DNA of 64,000 nucleotides from Sphingomonas rosea (GCF_039538065.1 NZ_BAABBR010000001.1:968501-1032500); one strand, 5' to 3'. Shown: positions 30,442 to 40,874, numbered from the stretch's first letter. Notes: generated from the letters alone by a model not told the origin. Translations and numbers: made by a program.

Positions 30442-32741
30442 GATGGCTTGCCGCCCTCGCGCGGCGTGAGCATCCCCGGGCTGATGAAGCCGATCCCGCC
30501 GCGGTCGGGCCGCACGGCATCGCTCTTCAGCGTGTCCTGGATCCGCTCATATTCGGCGAGCATCTCGGGCGTGACCGACGCCCGCGTGTCGGTGAGCGCG
30601 AGCTCGAAATCGGCCATGGTCACCTCGCCGCCGTGAAGGTCGCGGCGAAGCGCGGTGAGGCCTGCGCGGCGCGTCAGGTCCTCGAGGTCGGCGCCCGTGA
30701 ACCGCTCGGTCCGCCGCGCGAGCGTCTCGAGATCGACGTCCTTGGCGAGCGGCATCGACTTGGCGTGGATCGCGAGGATGCGGCGCCGGCCGGCGACATC
30801 GGGCGGGCCGACATAGACCAGTTCGTCGAGGCGGCCCGGGCGGAGCAGCGCGGGATCGATCAGGTTCGGCCGGTTGGTCGCGCCGATCAGCACCACGCTC
30901 TGCAGTTCCTCGAGCCCGTCCATCTCTGCGAGGATGGTGTTGACCACCCGCTCGGTCACCTGCGGCTCGCCGAACCCGCCGCCGCGCGCGGGCACGAGGC
31001 TGTCGAGTTCGTCGATGAAGATCACCGTCGGCGCGACCTGGCGGGCGCGGGCGAACAGGCGGGCGATCTGTTGCTCGCTCTCGCCATACCATTTGGAAAG
31101 GAGGTCCGAGCTCTTGATCGAGATGAAATTGGCCTGGCTCTCGCGCGCGGCGGCCTTGGCGAGCAGGGTCTTGCCCGTGCCCGGGGGACCATAGAGCAGG
31201 AAGCCCTTGGCCGGACGGATGCCGAGCCGCTTGAAGGCCTCGGGATGCTTCAGGGGAAGCTCGACGCCTTCCTTGAGCTTGGCCGCGGCCGCGTCGAGCC
31301 CGCCGACATCGTCCCAGCCGATGGTCGGGACCTGGACCATGACTTCGCGCATCGCCGATGGCTGGACGCGCTTCAGGGCATTGTCGAAGTCGGATGCGAG
31401 CACGCTCAGGCGGTCGAGAATCTCGGTCGGGATGGTCCCGTCGGCGAGATTGATCTCAGGCATGATCCGGCGGACCGCCTCGAGCGCGGCCTCGCGGGTC
31501 AGGGCGCCGAGGTCGGCGCCGACGAAGCCGTAGGTCCGGCGCGCCAGGTCGTCGAGATCGACGCCGTCGGCCAGCGGCATGCCGCGGGTGTGGATCCCGA
31601 GGATTTCGCGGCGGCCCGATTCATCGGGAACGCCGACCACGATCTCGCGGTCGAACCGGCCCGGGCGGCGAAGCGCTTCGTCGATCGCTTCGGGCCGGTT
31701 GGTCGCGGCGATGACGACGAGATTCTGACGCGGCTCAAGCCCGTCCATGAGCGTCAGGAGCTGCGCGACGAGGCGCTTCTCGGCCTCGCCCGACACCTGG
31801 TCGCGCTTGGGCGCGATCGAATCGATCTCGTCGATGAAGATGATCGAGGGCGCGGCCTGGCTCGCTTCCTCGAAGATCTCGCGCAGGCGCTTTTCCGATT
31901 CGCCATAGGCCGAGCCCATGATCTCGGGCCCTGCGATGTGGAAGAATTGCGCGTCGCTCTCGTTGGCGACGGCGCGCGCGAGCCGGGTCTTGCCGGTGCC
32001 GGGCGGGCCATGGAGCAGCACGCCCTTGGGCGGATCGACACCGAGGCGCTGAAACAGCTCGGGATGGCGCAGCGGGAGCTCGACCATCTCGCGCAGCGCG
32101 TCGATCGTGTCGCGCATGCCGCCGAGGTCGTCATAGGTGACGTCGGCGCGGCGCTCGCCATGCTGCTCGGTATATTCGGGGAGGAGCTCGACCACCGTGT
32201 CGCGATCGATGTGGACGATACCCCGCGGCGCGGTCGAGACCACGGCGAGGCGAACTTCCTGCATGGCGAAGGCCGGCGCGTTGAGTAGCTGACGGACATG
32301 CTCGGGCATGTCGGCATTGACCCGCTGGTGACCCGCGGTCGCGACCGTGTCGCCGGCGGTCAGCGGGCGCTCGGCGAAGCTGCGTTTCAGCGCTTCGGAC
32401 GAGCCCTGCAGCCGGACATTGTTCTGGGCCGGCGCGAAGACCACGCGGGTCGCCGGCCGGGAAACCGCCCGATTGACCTCGACGAAATCGCCCGAGCCGA
32501 CGCCGGCATTGGCGCGCTGAAGACCGTCGAGGCGGATGATGTCGAGGCCCTCGTCATCGCCATAGGGGCGGATCGCGCGGGCCGGGGTCGAGCGCTTGCC
32601 GACGATTTCGATCACGTCGCCGTCCGACAGTCCCAGCGCATTCATGATCGACGCGGGGACCCGTGCAAGGCCGCGGCCGCTGTCGGCCGGGGGCAGGTTC
32701 GCCACCTGCAGGCGTCGGGTGTCGGTCTCGGTATCGGCCAT
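30438..32741 (-). CDS. Cdc48/p97-type double AAA+ ATPase
   Basis: 767 residues with the full p97/VAT plan: N-terminal double-psi barrel ([19 protein letters not shown]) and four-stranded beta domain, then D1 AAA with Walker A GPPGTGKT (about 243-250), Walker [15 protein letters not shown], and D2 with GPPGTGKT (about 517-524), [19 protein letters not shown] Walker B and arginine-finger region. In archaea and eukaryotes these unfold proteins for degradation or remodelling; bacterial copies are widespread in alphaproteobacteria but little studied. Shine-Dalgarno GGAG just before ATG 32741. The C-terminus has a Gly-rich tail, lacking a canonical HbYX ending. Confidence 0.94.
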   Translation of the reverse strand: MADTETDTRRLQVANLPPADSGRGLARVPASIMNALGLSDGDVIEIVGKRSTPARAIRPYGDDEGLDIIRLDGLQRANAGVGSGDFVEVNRAVSRPATRVVFAPAQNNVRLQGSSEALKRSFAERPLTAGDTVATAGHQRVNADMPEHVRQLLNAPAFAMQEVRLAVVSTAPRGIVHIDRDTVVELLPEYTEQHGERRADVTYDDLGGMRDTIDALREMVELPLRHPELFQRLGVDPPKGVLLHGPPGTGKTRLARAVANESDAQFFHIAGPEIMGSAYGESEKRLREIFEEASQAAPSIIFIDEIDSIAPKRDQVSGEAEKRLVAQLLTLMDGLEPRQNLVVIAATNRPEAIDEALRRPGRFDREIVVGVPDESGRREILGIHTRGMPLADGVDLDDLARRTYGFVGADLGALTREAALEAVRRIMPEINLADGTIPTEILDRLSVLASDFDNALKRVQPSAMREVMVQVPTIGWDDVGGLDAAAAKLKEGVELPLKHPEAFKRLGIRPAKGFLLYGPPGTGKTLLAKAAARESQANFISIKSSDLLSKWYGESEQQIARLFARARQVAPTVIFIDELDSLVPARGGGFGEPQVTERVVNTILAEMDGLEELQSVVLIGATNRPNLIDPALLRPGRLDELVYVGPPDVAGRRRILAIHAKSMPLAKDVDLETLARRTERFTGADLEDLTRRAGLTALRRDLHGGEVTMADFELALTDTRASVTPEMLAEYERIQDTLKSDAVRPDRGGIGFISPGMLTPREGGKPS

Positions 32742-32822
32742 TCATTGCTCCTTGAAGCGGCCCAACACGAGGCGCGCCAGTCGGTTCAATGTGGGCGAGG
32801 CCACGGGTAAATAAAGAGGGAC

Positions 32823-33584
32823 CTACTTGAGCACGCCGGCGATGCGGCGGATGACCGCGCGCGGCAGGAAGCGCGCGCCTTGGGCTCCGACCTTGTTGGC
32901 AGCGCCCGGAATGACGATCGCCTTGTTGTCCGACAATCCCGCGAGGCCGGCCGCGACCACGGACCCCGACTGCGCGGAAAGCTTGTCGAAGGTGCTGCCG
33001 GCGGCGGGCTCGAACCCGGCCACCGCGCCGAATTCGGTGCTGGTGGGGCCAGGGCAGAGCGCGGTCACGTGAACGCCGGTCCCGCGCACTTCCTCGTGAA
33101 GTGCCTCGGTGAAGCTCAGCACATAGGCCTTGGTGGCGAAGTAGACCGCCATGCCGGGACCCGGCTGGAAGGCGGCGGTCGAAGCGACGTTGAGGATGCC
33201 GCCGCGCCCGCGCTCGATCATTCCGGGCAGGACGGCGCGGGCAAGCTCGGTCAGCAGCCCGCAATTGAGGTCGATCATCTGCCGCAGGCGCTTGGACTCC
33301 TGCTCGGCGACTCGCCCGCGGAGCCCGAAGCCCGCATTGTTGACGAGGCAGTCGACATGCTCGTCATGCGCCGCGATGTCGGCGAGAAGCCGCTCGGCCG
33401 CGCCATCTTCGGCGAGATCCATCTCGACCGCGCGGGCCTGGCCGAGTTCGGCCGCCAGCGCCTCGAGCCGGTCCTTGCGCCGCGCGACCAGCACGACGCG
33501 CGAGCCTTGCGCGGACATCTGCCGCGCGAAGTCGACGCCGAGACCGGCCGAGGCACCGGTGATGAGGACGATGGGCTTGGTCAT
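32823..33584 (-). CDS. Short-chain dehydrogenase/reductase (classical SDR)
   Basis: 253 residues from ATG 33584, immediately after AAGGAGGAG. Classical SDR: cofactor site TGASAGLG, NADP preference suggested by Arg in VLVARRKDRL, NNAG (with GFGLRG), catalytic Ser in NVASTAAFQ and Y-x3-K in YFATK. This DltE-like/YqjQ-like branch acts on a range of carbonyl substrates; true substrate unknown. It follows the cyclophilin gene by 23 bp on the same strand, so the two are probably co-transcribed. Confidence 0.92.
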   Translation of the reverse strand: MTKPIVLITGASAGLGVDFARQMSAQGSRVVLVARRKDRLEALAAELGQARAVEMDLAEDGAAERLLADIAAHDEHVDCLVNNAGFGLRGRVAEQESKRLRQMIDLNCGLLTELARAVLPGMIERGRGGILNVASTAAFQPGPGMAVYFATKAYVLSFTEALHEEVRGTGVHVTALCPGPTSTEFGAVAGFEPAAGSTFDKLSAQSGSVVAAGLAGLSDNKAIVIPGAANKVGAQGARFLPRAVIRRIAGVLK

Positions 33585-33607
33585 CGACGTCTCCTCCTTC
33601 AACGAGA

Positions 33608-34066
33608 TCAGGCGACGGTCGCCTTGACGATGGTGCCCGGCTCGCGCGGCGGCTCGCCGACCGGCAGCGCGTCGACATATTCCATGCCGCTCTCGACATT
33701 GCCCCAGACCGTATACTGGCGGTCGAGGAAGCGGGCGTCGTCGAAGCAGATGAAGAATTGGCTGTTGGCGGTGTTCGGCTGGTTGGTGCGCGCCATCGAG
33801 CAGGTGCCGCGGACGTGCGGCTCGGCGTTGAACTCGGCCTTGAGGTCGGGAAGCTCGCTCCCGCCCATGCCGGTGCCGGTGGGATCGCCGCCCTGCGCCA
33901 TGAAGCCCGGGATCACGCGATGGAATTTCACCCCGTCGTAGAATCCATCCTTGGCGAGGCCGGCGATCCGCTCGACATGGCCGGGGGCGAGGTCGGGACG
34001 GAGCTTGATGACGACGTCGCCGCCGCTCGAAAGGGTCAGGGTCAGGGTCTGCGGCTGATCGGCCAT
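33608..34066 (-). CDS. Cyclophilin-type peptidyl-prolyl cis-trans isomerase
   Basis: 152 residues, a single-domain cyclophilin without signal peptide, so cytoplasmic. Core motif FHRVIPGFMAQGGDPTGTGMGG and active-site Arg/Phe/Gln region are present, then GTCSMARTNQPNTANSQFFICFDDARFLD. It catalyses proline isomerisation in folding proteins. Member of the PpiB-like group. First gene of a likely two-gene unit with the SDR; divergent from mgtE with a 139-bp gap holding both promoters. Confidence 0.95.
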   Translation of the reverse strand: MADQPQTLTLTLSSGGDVVIKLRPDLAPGHVERIAGLAKDGFYDGVKFHRVIPGFMAQGGDPTGTGMGGSELPDLKAEFNAEPHVRGTCSMARTNQPNTANSQFFICFDDARFLDRQYTVWGNVESGMEYVDALPVGEPPREPGTIVKATVA

Positions 34067-34205
34067 GATGGCTCCTTCAAGAATGTGGGTTGTCGGCCAC
34101 TTAGGCGCGGCAACAGCGAAGCGCTACCCTGTCCCAAGGGGTGACAAAGCGGGGGCGGCATGACAGGAGGCGCCCACGCGACCGAAGCCGAGGGAGGGCA
34201 GGAGC

Positions 34206-35630
34206 ATGAGCGAGCGCAACACCCTCGATGACGAACTGCTCGAGCCCACGGCCGACGAAGCCGAGCGCGACGTCATGGATTCGGAGGATCGCCTCCGCCC
34301 GGACTTCGTCGCGGAGGTCCTCGACGCGGTCCACGAAGGCGACGCCGAGACTGCCCGCACGCTGGTCGAGCCGCTTCACCCCGCCGACGTCGCCGACCTC
34401 ATCGAACTTGCCCGCGCCGACGAGCGCGAGGGACTGGTCGCCGCGCTGGCCGAGCTGGTCGACGCCGAGGTGCTGGCCGAACTCAACGAGCACGTGCGCG
34501 AGATCCTCGTCTCGGAAATGGCGCCCGAGCGCGTCGCCGAGCTCGCGGGTGAACTCGATACCGACGACGCGGTCGCGATCATCGAGGATCTCGAGGAGGA
34601 CGAGCAGCGGGCCGTCCTGCGCGCGATGGAGCCCGACGACCGGGCCGCGATCGAGGAAGCCCTCACCTACGCCGAGGAGACCGCCGGTCGCCTGATGCAG
34701 AGGGACCTCATCGCGGTCCCGACGCACTGGAACGTAGGCCAGGTGATCGACTATCTCCGCTCCGAGCCCGACCTCGCGGACGATTTCTGGGAAGTGTTCG
34801 TGGTCTCGCCCGCGCACCACCCGGTCGGAACCTGCAAGCTCTCGACCATCCTGCGCTCGCCCCGTGCGACCCGGATCGCCGACATCATGGTCGAGGAGCA
34901 GACGCTCATTCCGGTCGGCATGGACCAGGAAGACGTCGCGCTCCGCTTCCAGAAATATGCGCTTGTTTCGGCCGCCGTGGTCGATCCGAGCGGCCGGCTG
35001 GTCGGCATGATCACCGTCGACGACATCGTCCACATCATCCAGCAGGAAGCCGGCGAGGACGTGCTGCTGCTGTCAGGCGCGGGCGATGGCGACATCAACG
35101 AGCCGCTCGCCCCGACCATCCGGCGGCGGCTGACCTGGCTGGTGATCAATCTCGGCACGGCGATCCTCGCGGCGAGCGTCGTCGGTTTCTTCCAAAGCGA
35201 AATCGCGGCCTTCGCCCTGCTCGCGGTACTGATGCCGATCGTCTCGGGCATGGGCGGCAATGCCGGCACGCAGACGCTGGCGGTGACCGTCCGCGCGCTC
35301 GCGACCAACCAGCTGACCAGCTCGAACACGGTCCGGATGTTCGGCCGCGAGTTCAAGATCGCTCTGGCGAACGGCCTGTCGCTGGGCGTGCTGATCGGTT
35401 GCGGCGTCGCCTTCCTGTTCCACAATCCGATGCTCGGAATGGTGATCGCGGCGGCGATGATCATAAACAATCTCGTCGCCGGGATCGTCGGGATCATGGT
35501 GCCGGTGACGCTCGAGCGGCTCCGGATCGACCCCGCCGTCTCCTCCGCGGTGTTCGTCACCACCGCGACCGACGTCATGGGCTTCTTCAGCTTCCTCGGA
35601 CTTGCGGCGGCGGTCGGTCTTCACGGCTAA
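34206..35630 (+). CDS. mgtE: Magnesium transporter MgtE
   Basis: 474 residues, standard MgtE plan: acidic N-domain of helical repeats (DAVHEGDAETARTLVEPLHPADVADLIELA and following), a CBS-domain pair (about 145-270; EVFVVSPAHHPVGTCKLSTIL and VDPSGRLVGMITVDD), then five membrane helices with the conserved PIVSGMGGNAGTQTLAV and the GIMVPVTLERLRIDPAVSS pore region. MgtE is a Mg2+-gated Mg2+ channel whose CBS/N domains sense cytosolic magnesium. Shine-Dalgarno GAGGGAGGG about 8 nt upstream. No Mg-sensing leader RNA is apparent in the short 5' gap. Confidence 0.96.
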   Translation: MSERNTLDDELLEPTADEAERDVMDSEDRLRPDFVAEVLDAVHEGDAETARTLVEPLHPADVADLIELARADEREGLVAALAELVDAEVLAELNEHVREILVSEMAPERVAELAGELDTDDAVAIIEDLEEDEQRAVLRAMEPDDRAAIEEALTYAEETAGRLMQRDLIAVPTHWNVGQVIDYLRSEPDLADDFWEVFVVSPAHHPVGTCKLSTILRSPRATRIADIMVEEQTLIPVGMDQEDVALRFQKYALVSAAVVDPSGRLVGMITVDDIVHIIQQEAGEDVLLLSGAGDGDINEPLAPTIRRRLTWLVINLGTAILAASVVGFFQSEIAAFALLAVLMPIVSGMGGNAGTQTLAVTVRALATNQLTSSNTVRMFGREFKIALANGLSLGVLIGCGVAFLFHNPMLGMVIAAAMIINNLVAGIVGIMVPVTLERLRIDPAVSSAVFVTTATDVMGFFSFLGLAAAVGLHG

Positions 35631-35670
35631 GCGCTTGATTTCGGCGGGGCCCGCACCGCATATCGGCCGC

Positions 35671-36075
35671 GTGCCGCTTCACCTCACCAAAGTCGCCGTC
35701 GGGTGCCGGACCATTCCGGCGCTCGAAAAGCGAATCGCCAGCCGCGCCAGCGGCGGGGAGGTGCGCGTGGTCACGCGGATGCGACCCAAGCGCATGGCCG
35801 AAATCCTCGAAGGGGGCGCGTTGTTCTGGATCGTCCAGCACCGGCTCGTCGCCTGCCAGAAGATCCTCCGCTTCGACGACCGGCCCGACGGGCGGCTCGA
35901 CATCGTGTGCAGCGAGGAGTTGCTGTCGATTCCGACCGTGCCCAAGCGCGCGCATCAGGGATGGCGCTATCTCGCGCCCGAGGATGCCCCGCATCCGGGC
36001 GACAATGACGACAGCGGGCTGAGCCTCATCCCGCCGACCATGTATGCCAAGCTTGCCGCGCTGGCGCTGCTTTAG
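35671..36075 (+). CDS. DUF1489 family protein
   Basis: 134 residues from GTG 35671, where the family signature MPLHLTKVAVGC begins; the longer frame from 35602 overlaps the end of mgtE and is not conserved. Recognisable segments include VVTRMRPKRMAEILEGGALFWIVQHRLVACQKIL and RAHQGWRYLAPEDAP. DUF1489 is almost confined to alphaproteobacteria and has no assigned function; the many Arg and Cys/His residues could suit a nucleic-acid or metal role, which is speculation. It shares its stop with the convergent DUF2807 gene (TTAG, 36072-36075). Confidence 0.85.
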   Translation: MPLHLTKVAVGCRTIPALEKRIASRASGGEVRVVTRMRPKRMAEILEGGALFWIVQHRLVACQKILRFDDRPDGRLDIVCSEELLSIPTVPKRAHQGWRYLAPEDAPHPGDNDDSGLSLIPPTMYAKLAALALL

Positions 36076-36767
36076 CGCGAGTCCCTGCAGCCGCTGATCG
36101 CGACCGAGCCGCTGGCGCGGACCGTGCAGGCGGGATTGCCGAGCACCTTCACCGTCACCGGCCCTGCGATGTTGAGGGTCGCGCGACTTTTCGCGGTCAG
36201 CGCGACGTCGCCCGCACCGTCGGCGGCGAGCGTCACTTCATCCACGGCGAGCTGGTCGGCCTGGAGCGCCGCGGTGCCGCGGCCGACATAGCTGCCGACC
36301 TTGCCCCGGCCCGCGAGGCGTAGCGCGCCGCTGCCTTGCGCCGATGCATTGATCCGGTCGGCGGAGACGTTGCCGACGCTGAGCACGCCCGACCCCTGCA
36401 TGGCGACGTCGACCGAAAGCCCGTCCATCCGGTCGATGGCGAGGCTGCCTGCGCCAACCAGCAAGGCGGTTCGCAGCGACGGCGTCGAAAGCCGGATCGA
36501 CACCGGCGTCGCCGATCCGCTCCAGCCGCTGCCGCTCCGCTGGCGAAGGATCAAGGTGGTCCCCTCGACGCGAAGGTCGATCGCGTCGAGCGAGGCCGCG
36601 CTGCCCTCCGCGCGTGCCGAGGGCGCGCGGCCGGTCGCCAGCGTGACGGCATAGGGTCCCTCGACGCGGATCCGGTCGAAGCTCGTTACCGAGAAATTGC
36701 GGGGGAGGCCGGCGGCGCCGACCGGCGTGGTCGCGGCCAGGAGGAAGAGGGCGAGAAAGCGGGTCAT
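36072..36767 (-). CDS. Exported DUF2807 (GIN domain) protein A
   Basis: 231 residues with signal peptide MTRFLALFLLAATTPVGAA. The remainder is a DUF2807/GIN domain: FDRIRVEGPYAVTLATG opens it, followed by beta-helical repeats with Gly-rich turns (GAGSLAI, GSGVLSV, GSGALRL, GRGTAAL). Two cysteines near the end (NPACTVRASGSVAISGCRD) could form a disulfide. DUF2807 proteins are exported adhesin-like or putative auto-transporter fragments of unknown function. It is 44 bp downstream of a paralogue on the same strand and likely shares its promoter. Confidence 0.85.
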   Translation of the reverse strand: MTRFLALFLLAATTPVGAAGLPRNFSVTSFDRIRVEGPYAVTLATGRAPSARAEGSAASLDAIDLRVEGTTLILRQRSGSGWSGSATPVSIRLSTPSLRTALLVGAGSLAIDRMDGLSVDVAMQGSGVLSVGNVSADRINASAQGSGALRLAGRGKVGSYVGRGTAALQADQLAVDEVTLAADGAGDVALTAKSRATLNIAGPVTVKVLGNPACTVRASGSVAISGCRDSR

Positions 36768-36811
36768 GCCGCATCCTCGCCCCGAATGGTTAATGGCGGG
36801 TCAAAGGCCGC

Positions 36812-37534
36812 TCACGAGCAGCGGATGTCGCCGCTGCCCTGTTTGCTCGACTGGCACTTGGCGCCGCCGGTGATCTCGATGTCGCCCGACCCCGCGATGC
36901 TCGCCTGCGCCGTGCCGGTCGCCTGCGCCTTGAGGTCGCCGCTCCCCGCGATCGAGGCCCTGGCATTGGTCGCGACCAGCTTCGAGCCGTCGAGGTCGCC
37001 CGAGCCGCTGATCGAATAGGTCGCATTCTCAGCCTTGCCGGCAAGGGTCGCCGAGCCCGAGCCGGCGATCTTCATGGCCACGTCACGGACCTGCACGTCG
37101 CCGACCCTGAGGTCCCCGCTGCCCGAGATCTGGCCGGCGAAGCGCTCGCCCGACACGCGGTCGAGGTTGATCCCGCCCGAGCCCGCGATCGCGGCGTCGT
37201 TGATTTGCCGGGCGCTGACGGTGACGGTTGCATGGCCACTCCCCCGGCTGAAGAAGCTCAGCATCGTCTTCTGCTTGGTTCGGATCCGTAGCGTGCCGTT
37301 CTCGACCACCACTTCCATGGTGTCGACCAGCTTCTGCGGCCCCTGGACCGACACCGACGGTGCCTTGCCCGTCGCGACATTGACGTCGAACGGTCCGGAC
37401 ACCGCGATCCCGTCGAAGTCCCCGACCGTGAAGCTGCGACTGGCCGACGGGCCGGCGTCCTCGGCGCTCCCGACCGAGCAGGCCCCGGCAAGGAGCGCGG
37501 CGGTCGAGACGATGGCGATGTGATGGCAACGCAT
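36812..37534 (-). CDS. Putative exported or lipoprotein DUF2807 (GIN domain) protein B
   Basis: 240 residues from ATG 37534, 6-8 nt after AGGGGAG. The leader (RCHHIAIVSTAALLAGACSVGSA) has a cysteine at about residue 19 that could be lipidated, though AGAC is a weak lipobox. The DUF2807 core begins FDGIAVSGPFDVNVATG and carries at least six GSG(D) turns (SGSGDLRV, AGSGSATL, SGSGDLDG, AGSGDLKA, AGSGDIEI, QGSGDIRC), predicting a right-handed beta-helix. A C-terminal Cys pair is present. It is first in a two-gene unit with paralogue A behind an operator-like inverted repeat. Function unknown. Confidence 0.85.
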   Translation of the reverse strand: MRCHHIAIVSTAALLAGACSVGSAEDAGPSASRSFTVGDFDGIAVSGPFDVNVATGKAPSVSVQGPQKLVDTMEVVVENGTLRIRTKQKTMLSFFSRGSGHATVTVSARQINDAAIAGSGGINLDRVSGERFAGQISGSGDLRVGDVQVRDVAMKIAGSGSATLAGKAENATYSISGSGDLDGSKLVATNARASIAGSGDLKAQATGTAQASIAGSGDIEITGGAKCQSSKQGSGDIRCS

Positions 37535-37555
37535 GGGCACTCCCCTGTGCTTGGC

Positions 37556-37575
37556 TGTATTATGTAACCAATACA
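37556..37575 (-). promoter_or_regulatory. Inverted repeat overlapping the -10 of the DUF2807 pair
   Basis: TGTATT (37556-37561) and AATACA (37570-37575) are perfect 6-bp arms 8 nt apart. On the minus strand the spacer/arm junction contains CATAAT (37564-37559), a 5/6 match to the -10 consensus, with TTCCGC 17 nt upstream as a weak -35. A transcript would start about 37552, 18 nt before the ATG. The layout suits a repressor dyad; no regulator gene is adjacent. Confidence 0.5.
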
Positions 37576-37599
37576 CAAGAAGCGGAAATGGCACAAACG

Positions 37600-37629
37600 A
37601 AAAAGGCGCCACCCTCGCGGGCAGCGCCT
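37600..37629 (-). terminator. Intrinsic terminator of carD
   Basis: Read on the minus strand: AGGCGC, an inner CCC-GCGA-GGG mini-hairpin, then GCGCCT followed by TTTT. The stem begins 28 bp after the carD stop and separates carD from the DUF2807 pair. Confidence 0.75.
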
Positions 37630-37656
37630 CTTTCACGGCCGGTCATGGCGAGGATT

Positions 37657-38196
37657 TTAGTCCTCGACCACTTCCTTGGTCTTCTGGTGGATGACCGCGG
37701 CCTTGTTAAGGATCTCGTGGATCTTGGCCAGCGCCGACTTCTCGTCGGTCTGCTCCATCGCACCGAGTTCGCGCGCCAGGCGCGAGGCGGCGGCCTCGAA
37801 GATCTGCCGCTCCGAATAGCTCTGCTCGGGGGCATCGTCCGGACGGAACAGGTCGCGGGTCACCTCGGCGATCGACGACAGGTCGCCCGAGTTGATCTTG
37901 GCTTCATATTCCTGGGCGCGGCGCGACCACATGGTGCGCTTGACCTTGGGCTTGCCCTTGAGGGTCTCGAGCGCGGCCAGCATGGTCTTGTCGCTGCTGA
38001 GCTTGCGCATTCCCACCGAGTCGGCCTTGTTGACCGGCACGCGGAGCGTCATCTTCTCTTTTTCGAAACGGAGAACGTAGAGCTGCAGGCTGGTGCCCGC
38101 GATTTCAGTGCTCTGCAATTCAACTACGCGACCAACACCATGCTTGGGGTAAACCACATAATCGCCAACGTCGAAGCTAAGGGCCTTCGCTGCCAT
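37657..38196 (-). CDS. carD: CarD family transcriptional regulator
   Basis: 179 residues. N-terminal RNA-polymerase interaction domain (FDVGDYVVYPKHGVGRVVELQ, as in TRCF) and C-terminal helical DNA-binding domain (RTMWSRRAQEYEAKINSGD, SYSERQIFEAAASRLARELG). CarD contacts the beta subunit and stabilises the open complex at rRNA and stress promoters. Length and domain order match alphaproteobacterial CarD such as CdnL. The gene has its own terminator and a 180-bp gap upstream that must contain its promoter. Confidence 0.95.
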   Translation of the reverse strand: MAAKALSFDVGDYVVYPKHGVGRVVELQSTEIAGTSLQLYVLRFEKEKMTLRVPVNKADSVGMRKLSSDKTMLAALETLKGKPKVKRTMWSRRAQEYEAKINSGDLSSIAEVTRDLFRPDDAPEQSYSERQIFEAAASRLARELGAMEQTDEKSALAKIHEILNKAAVIHQKTKEVVED

Positions 38197-38376
38197 TCTT
38201 CACCTTTCCAGATGCGAGATGCGGATAATGGCTCGGTACGGCGCCCCCAAGTCGCCCCGCGGCCATCGACATCTCTGTGCGGACAGTGCCTGTCTTAAAA
38301 CAGTGGTTGCGAACAAGGCCGCACGCTTGGATCAGCGATACGGCCCCTCTGTCACAAGCTTATAACACAAGTGCAT

Positions 38377-39486
38377 TCAAATCGCTAGCCCCAGTTGGCG
38401 GGGTACCGCGTCGTTAACCTCGATTAGGTTGGAAAGGCCAAGCCCGAGCAGCCGGACGCCCTTGGGCACCGGCAGGAGCTGGTCGAGAAGGAGGTGCCCG
38501 GCCGCCGCGAAGGTCGCGGGATCGCTGACCGGATCGACGAAGCTCCTGGCCCGGCTGATCAATTCGAAATCGCTGTACTTGACCTTGAGGGTCACCGTCC
38601 GCCCCTGCGTCTGGTGCCGCGCGATCCGGTCCCAGGCGAGACCCGCCACCCGCTCGAGCTGGGCATGGAGGTCCTCGGCCAAGCGATAATCCTGGTCGAA
38701 GGTGCGTTCGGCGCTGACCGACTTGGCGATGCGGTGGCTGCGGACCGGCCGCTCGTCGAGCCCGCGCGCGATCCGCCAGTACCAATCGCCCGACGAACCG
38801 AACCGGCCTTTCAATTCGTCGAGGCTCAATTGCTGGAGGTCGGCGCCGGTCAGGATCCCCATCCGCTCGAGCCGCTCGGCGGTCTTGGGGCCGATCCCGT
38901 GGAAGCGCCCGACCGGCAGCGAGGCGATGTAGCGCTGGGCCTGCTCGGGCCGGATGACGCACAATCCGTCGGGCTTGTTCTGATCGCTCGCAAGCTTGGC
39001 GATGAACTTGCAATAGGACACGCCGGCCGAAGCAGTGAGGCCGGTTTCCTCGCGGATGCGCCGCCGGATCGCCTCGGCGATCGCCCGCGCCGAGCCCAGG
39101 CCGTGGCGATCCTCGCTGACGTCGAGATAGGCCTCGTCGAGGCTCAAGGGCTCGATATGGTCGGTGTAGTCGGCGAAGATCGCGCGAATCTGAGTGGAGA
39201 CCGCGCGATAGGCCTCGAACCGGGGCTTCACGAACACGAGATCGGGGCATTTGCGCCTGGCGGTGACCGACGGCATGGCCGAGCGCACCCCGAATACCCG
39301 CGCCTCGTAGCTCGCCGCCGCGACCACCCCGCGATGTCCGCCGCCCACCGCGACCGGCTTGCCGCGCAGCTCGGGGTTGTCGCGCTGCTCGACGCTGGCG
39401 AAAAACGCATCCATGTCGACGTGAATGATCTTGCGCACCGGAGGCGGTGCATCCGCGATGATCTTCTCGGCCGGCGACGCGTTCAC
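38377..39486 (-). CDS. dinB: DNA polymerase IV (Y family)
   Basis: 369 residues from GTG 39486, which follows AGGGA by about 8 nt; an ATG at 39522 would add 12 residues but has no Shine-Dalgarno. Catalytic acidic motifs DMDAFFASVE (first metal site) and SLDEAYLDVS (second) are intact, followed by helix-hairpin-helix FHGIGPKTAERL and the little-finger domain. The N-terminal ~18 residues before RKIIHVDMD are an extension common in alphaproteobacteria. It performs error-prone translesion synthesis. The C-terminus has no obvious canonical QLxLF clamp peptide, though RLLGLGLSNL could serve. Confidence 0.94.
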   Translation of the reverse strand: MNASPAEKIIADAPPPVRKIIHVDMDAFFASVEQRDNPELRGKPVAVGGGHRGVVAAASYEARVFGVRSAMPSVTARRKCPDLVFVKPRFEAYRAVSTQIRAIFADYTDHIEPLSLDEAYLDVSEDRHGLGSARAIAEAIRRRIREETGLTASAGVSYCKFIAKLASDQNKPDGLCVIRPEQAQRYIASLPVGRFHGIGPKTAERLERMGILTGADLQQLSLDELKGRFGSSGDWYWRIARGLDERPVRSHRIAKSVSAERTFDQDYRLAEDLHAQLERVAGLAWDRIARHQTQGRTVTLKVKYSDFELISRARSFVDPVSDPATFAAAGHLLLDQLLPVPKGVRLLGLGLSNLIEVNDAVPRQLGLAI

Positions 39487-39560
39487 GCCCCGTTCCCTAA
39501 CTTGGCTTGGGCGAAGAGTCATGCTTTAGGGCCGGCAAACCTCATCTCCCGGGAAGATTC

Positions 39561-40760
<1,200 letters not shown>

Positions 40761-40776
40761 GCCGCGGATGACGTCA

Positions 40777-40860
40777 CCCCGGCCTTGAGCCGGGGTCCAT
40801 CTTCCTTCCCACGCATTTAGGAAGGAAGTCATGTTGATGTCGGTTCCAGACCGGCATGAC
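40777..40860. repeat. Composite palindromic intergenic repeat between sucC and etfB
   Basis: Three nested inverted repeats in a row: CCCCGGC/GCCGGGG (40777-40783 and 40789-40795), CTTCCTTCC/GGAAGGAAG (40801-40809 and 40820-40828), and GTCATG/CATGAC (40829-40834 and 40855-40860). The first unit, CACCCCGGCCTTGAGCCGGGGTCCA, matches in type the dispersed REP-like elements I recall from Caulobacter and sphingomonads. The first hairpin could also end sucC transcripts. Confidence 0.65.
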
Positions 40861-40874
40861 GAAAAGGGATGGAC

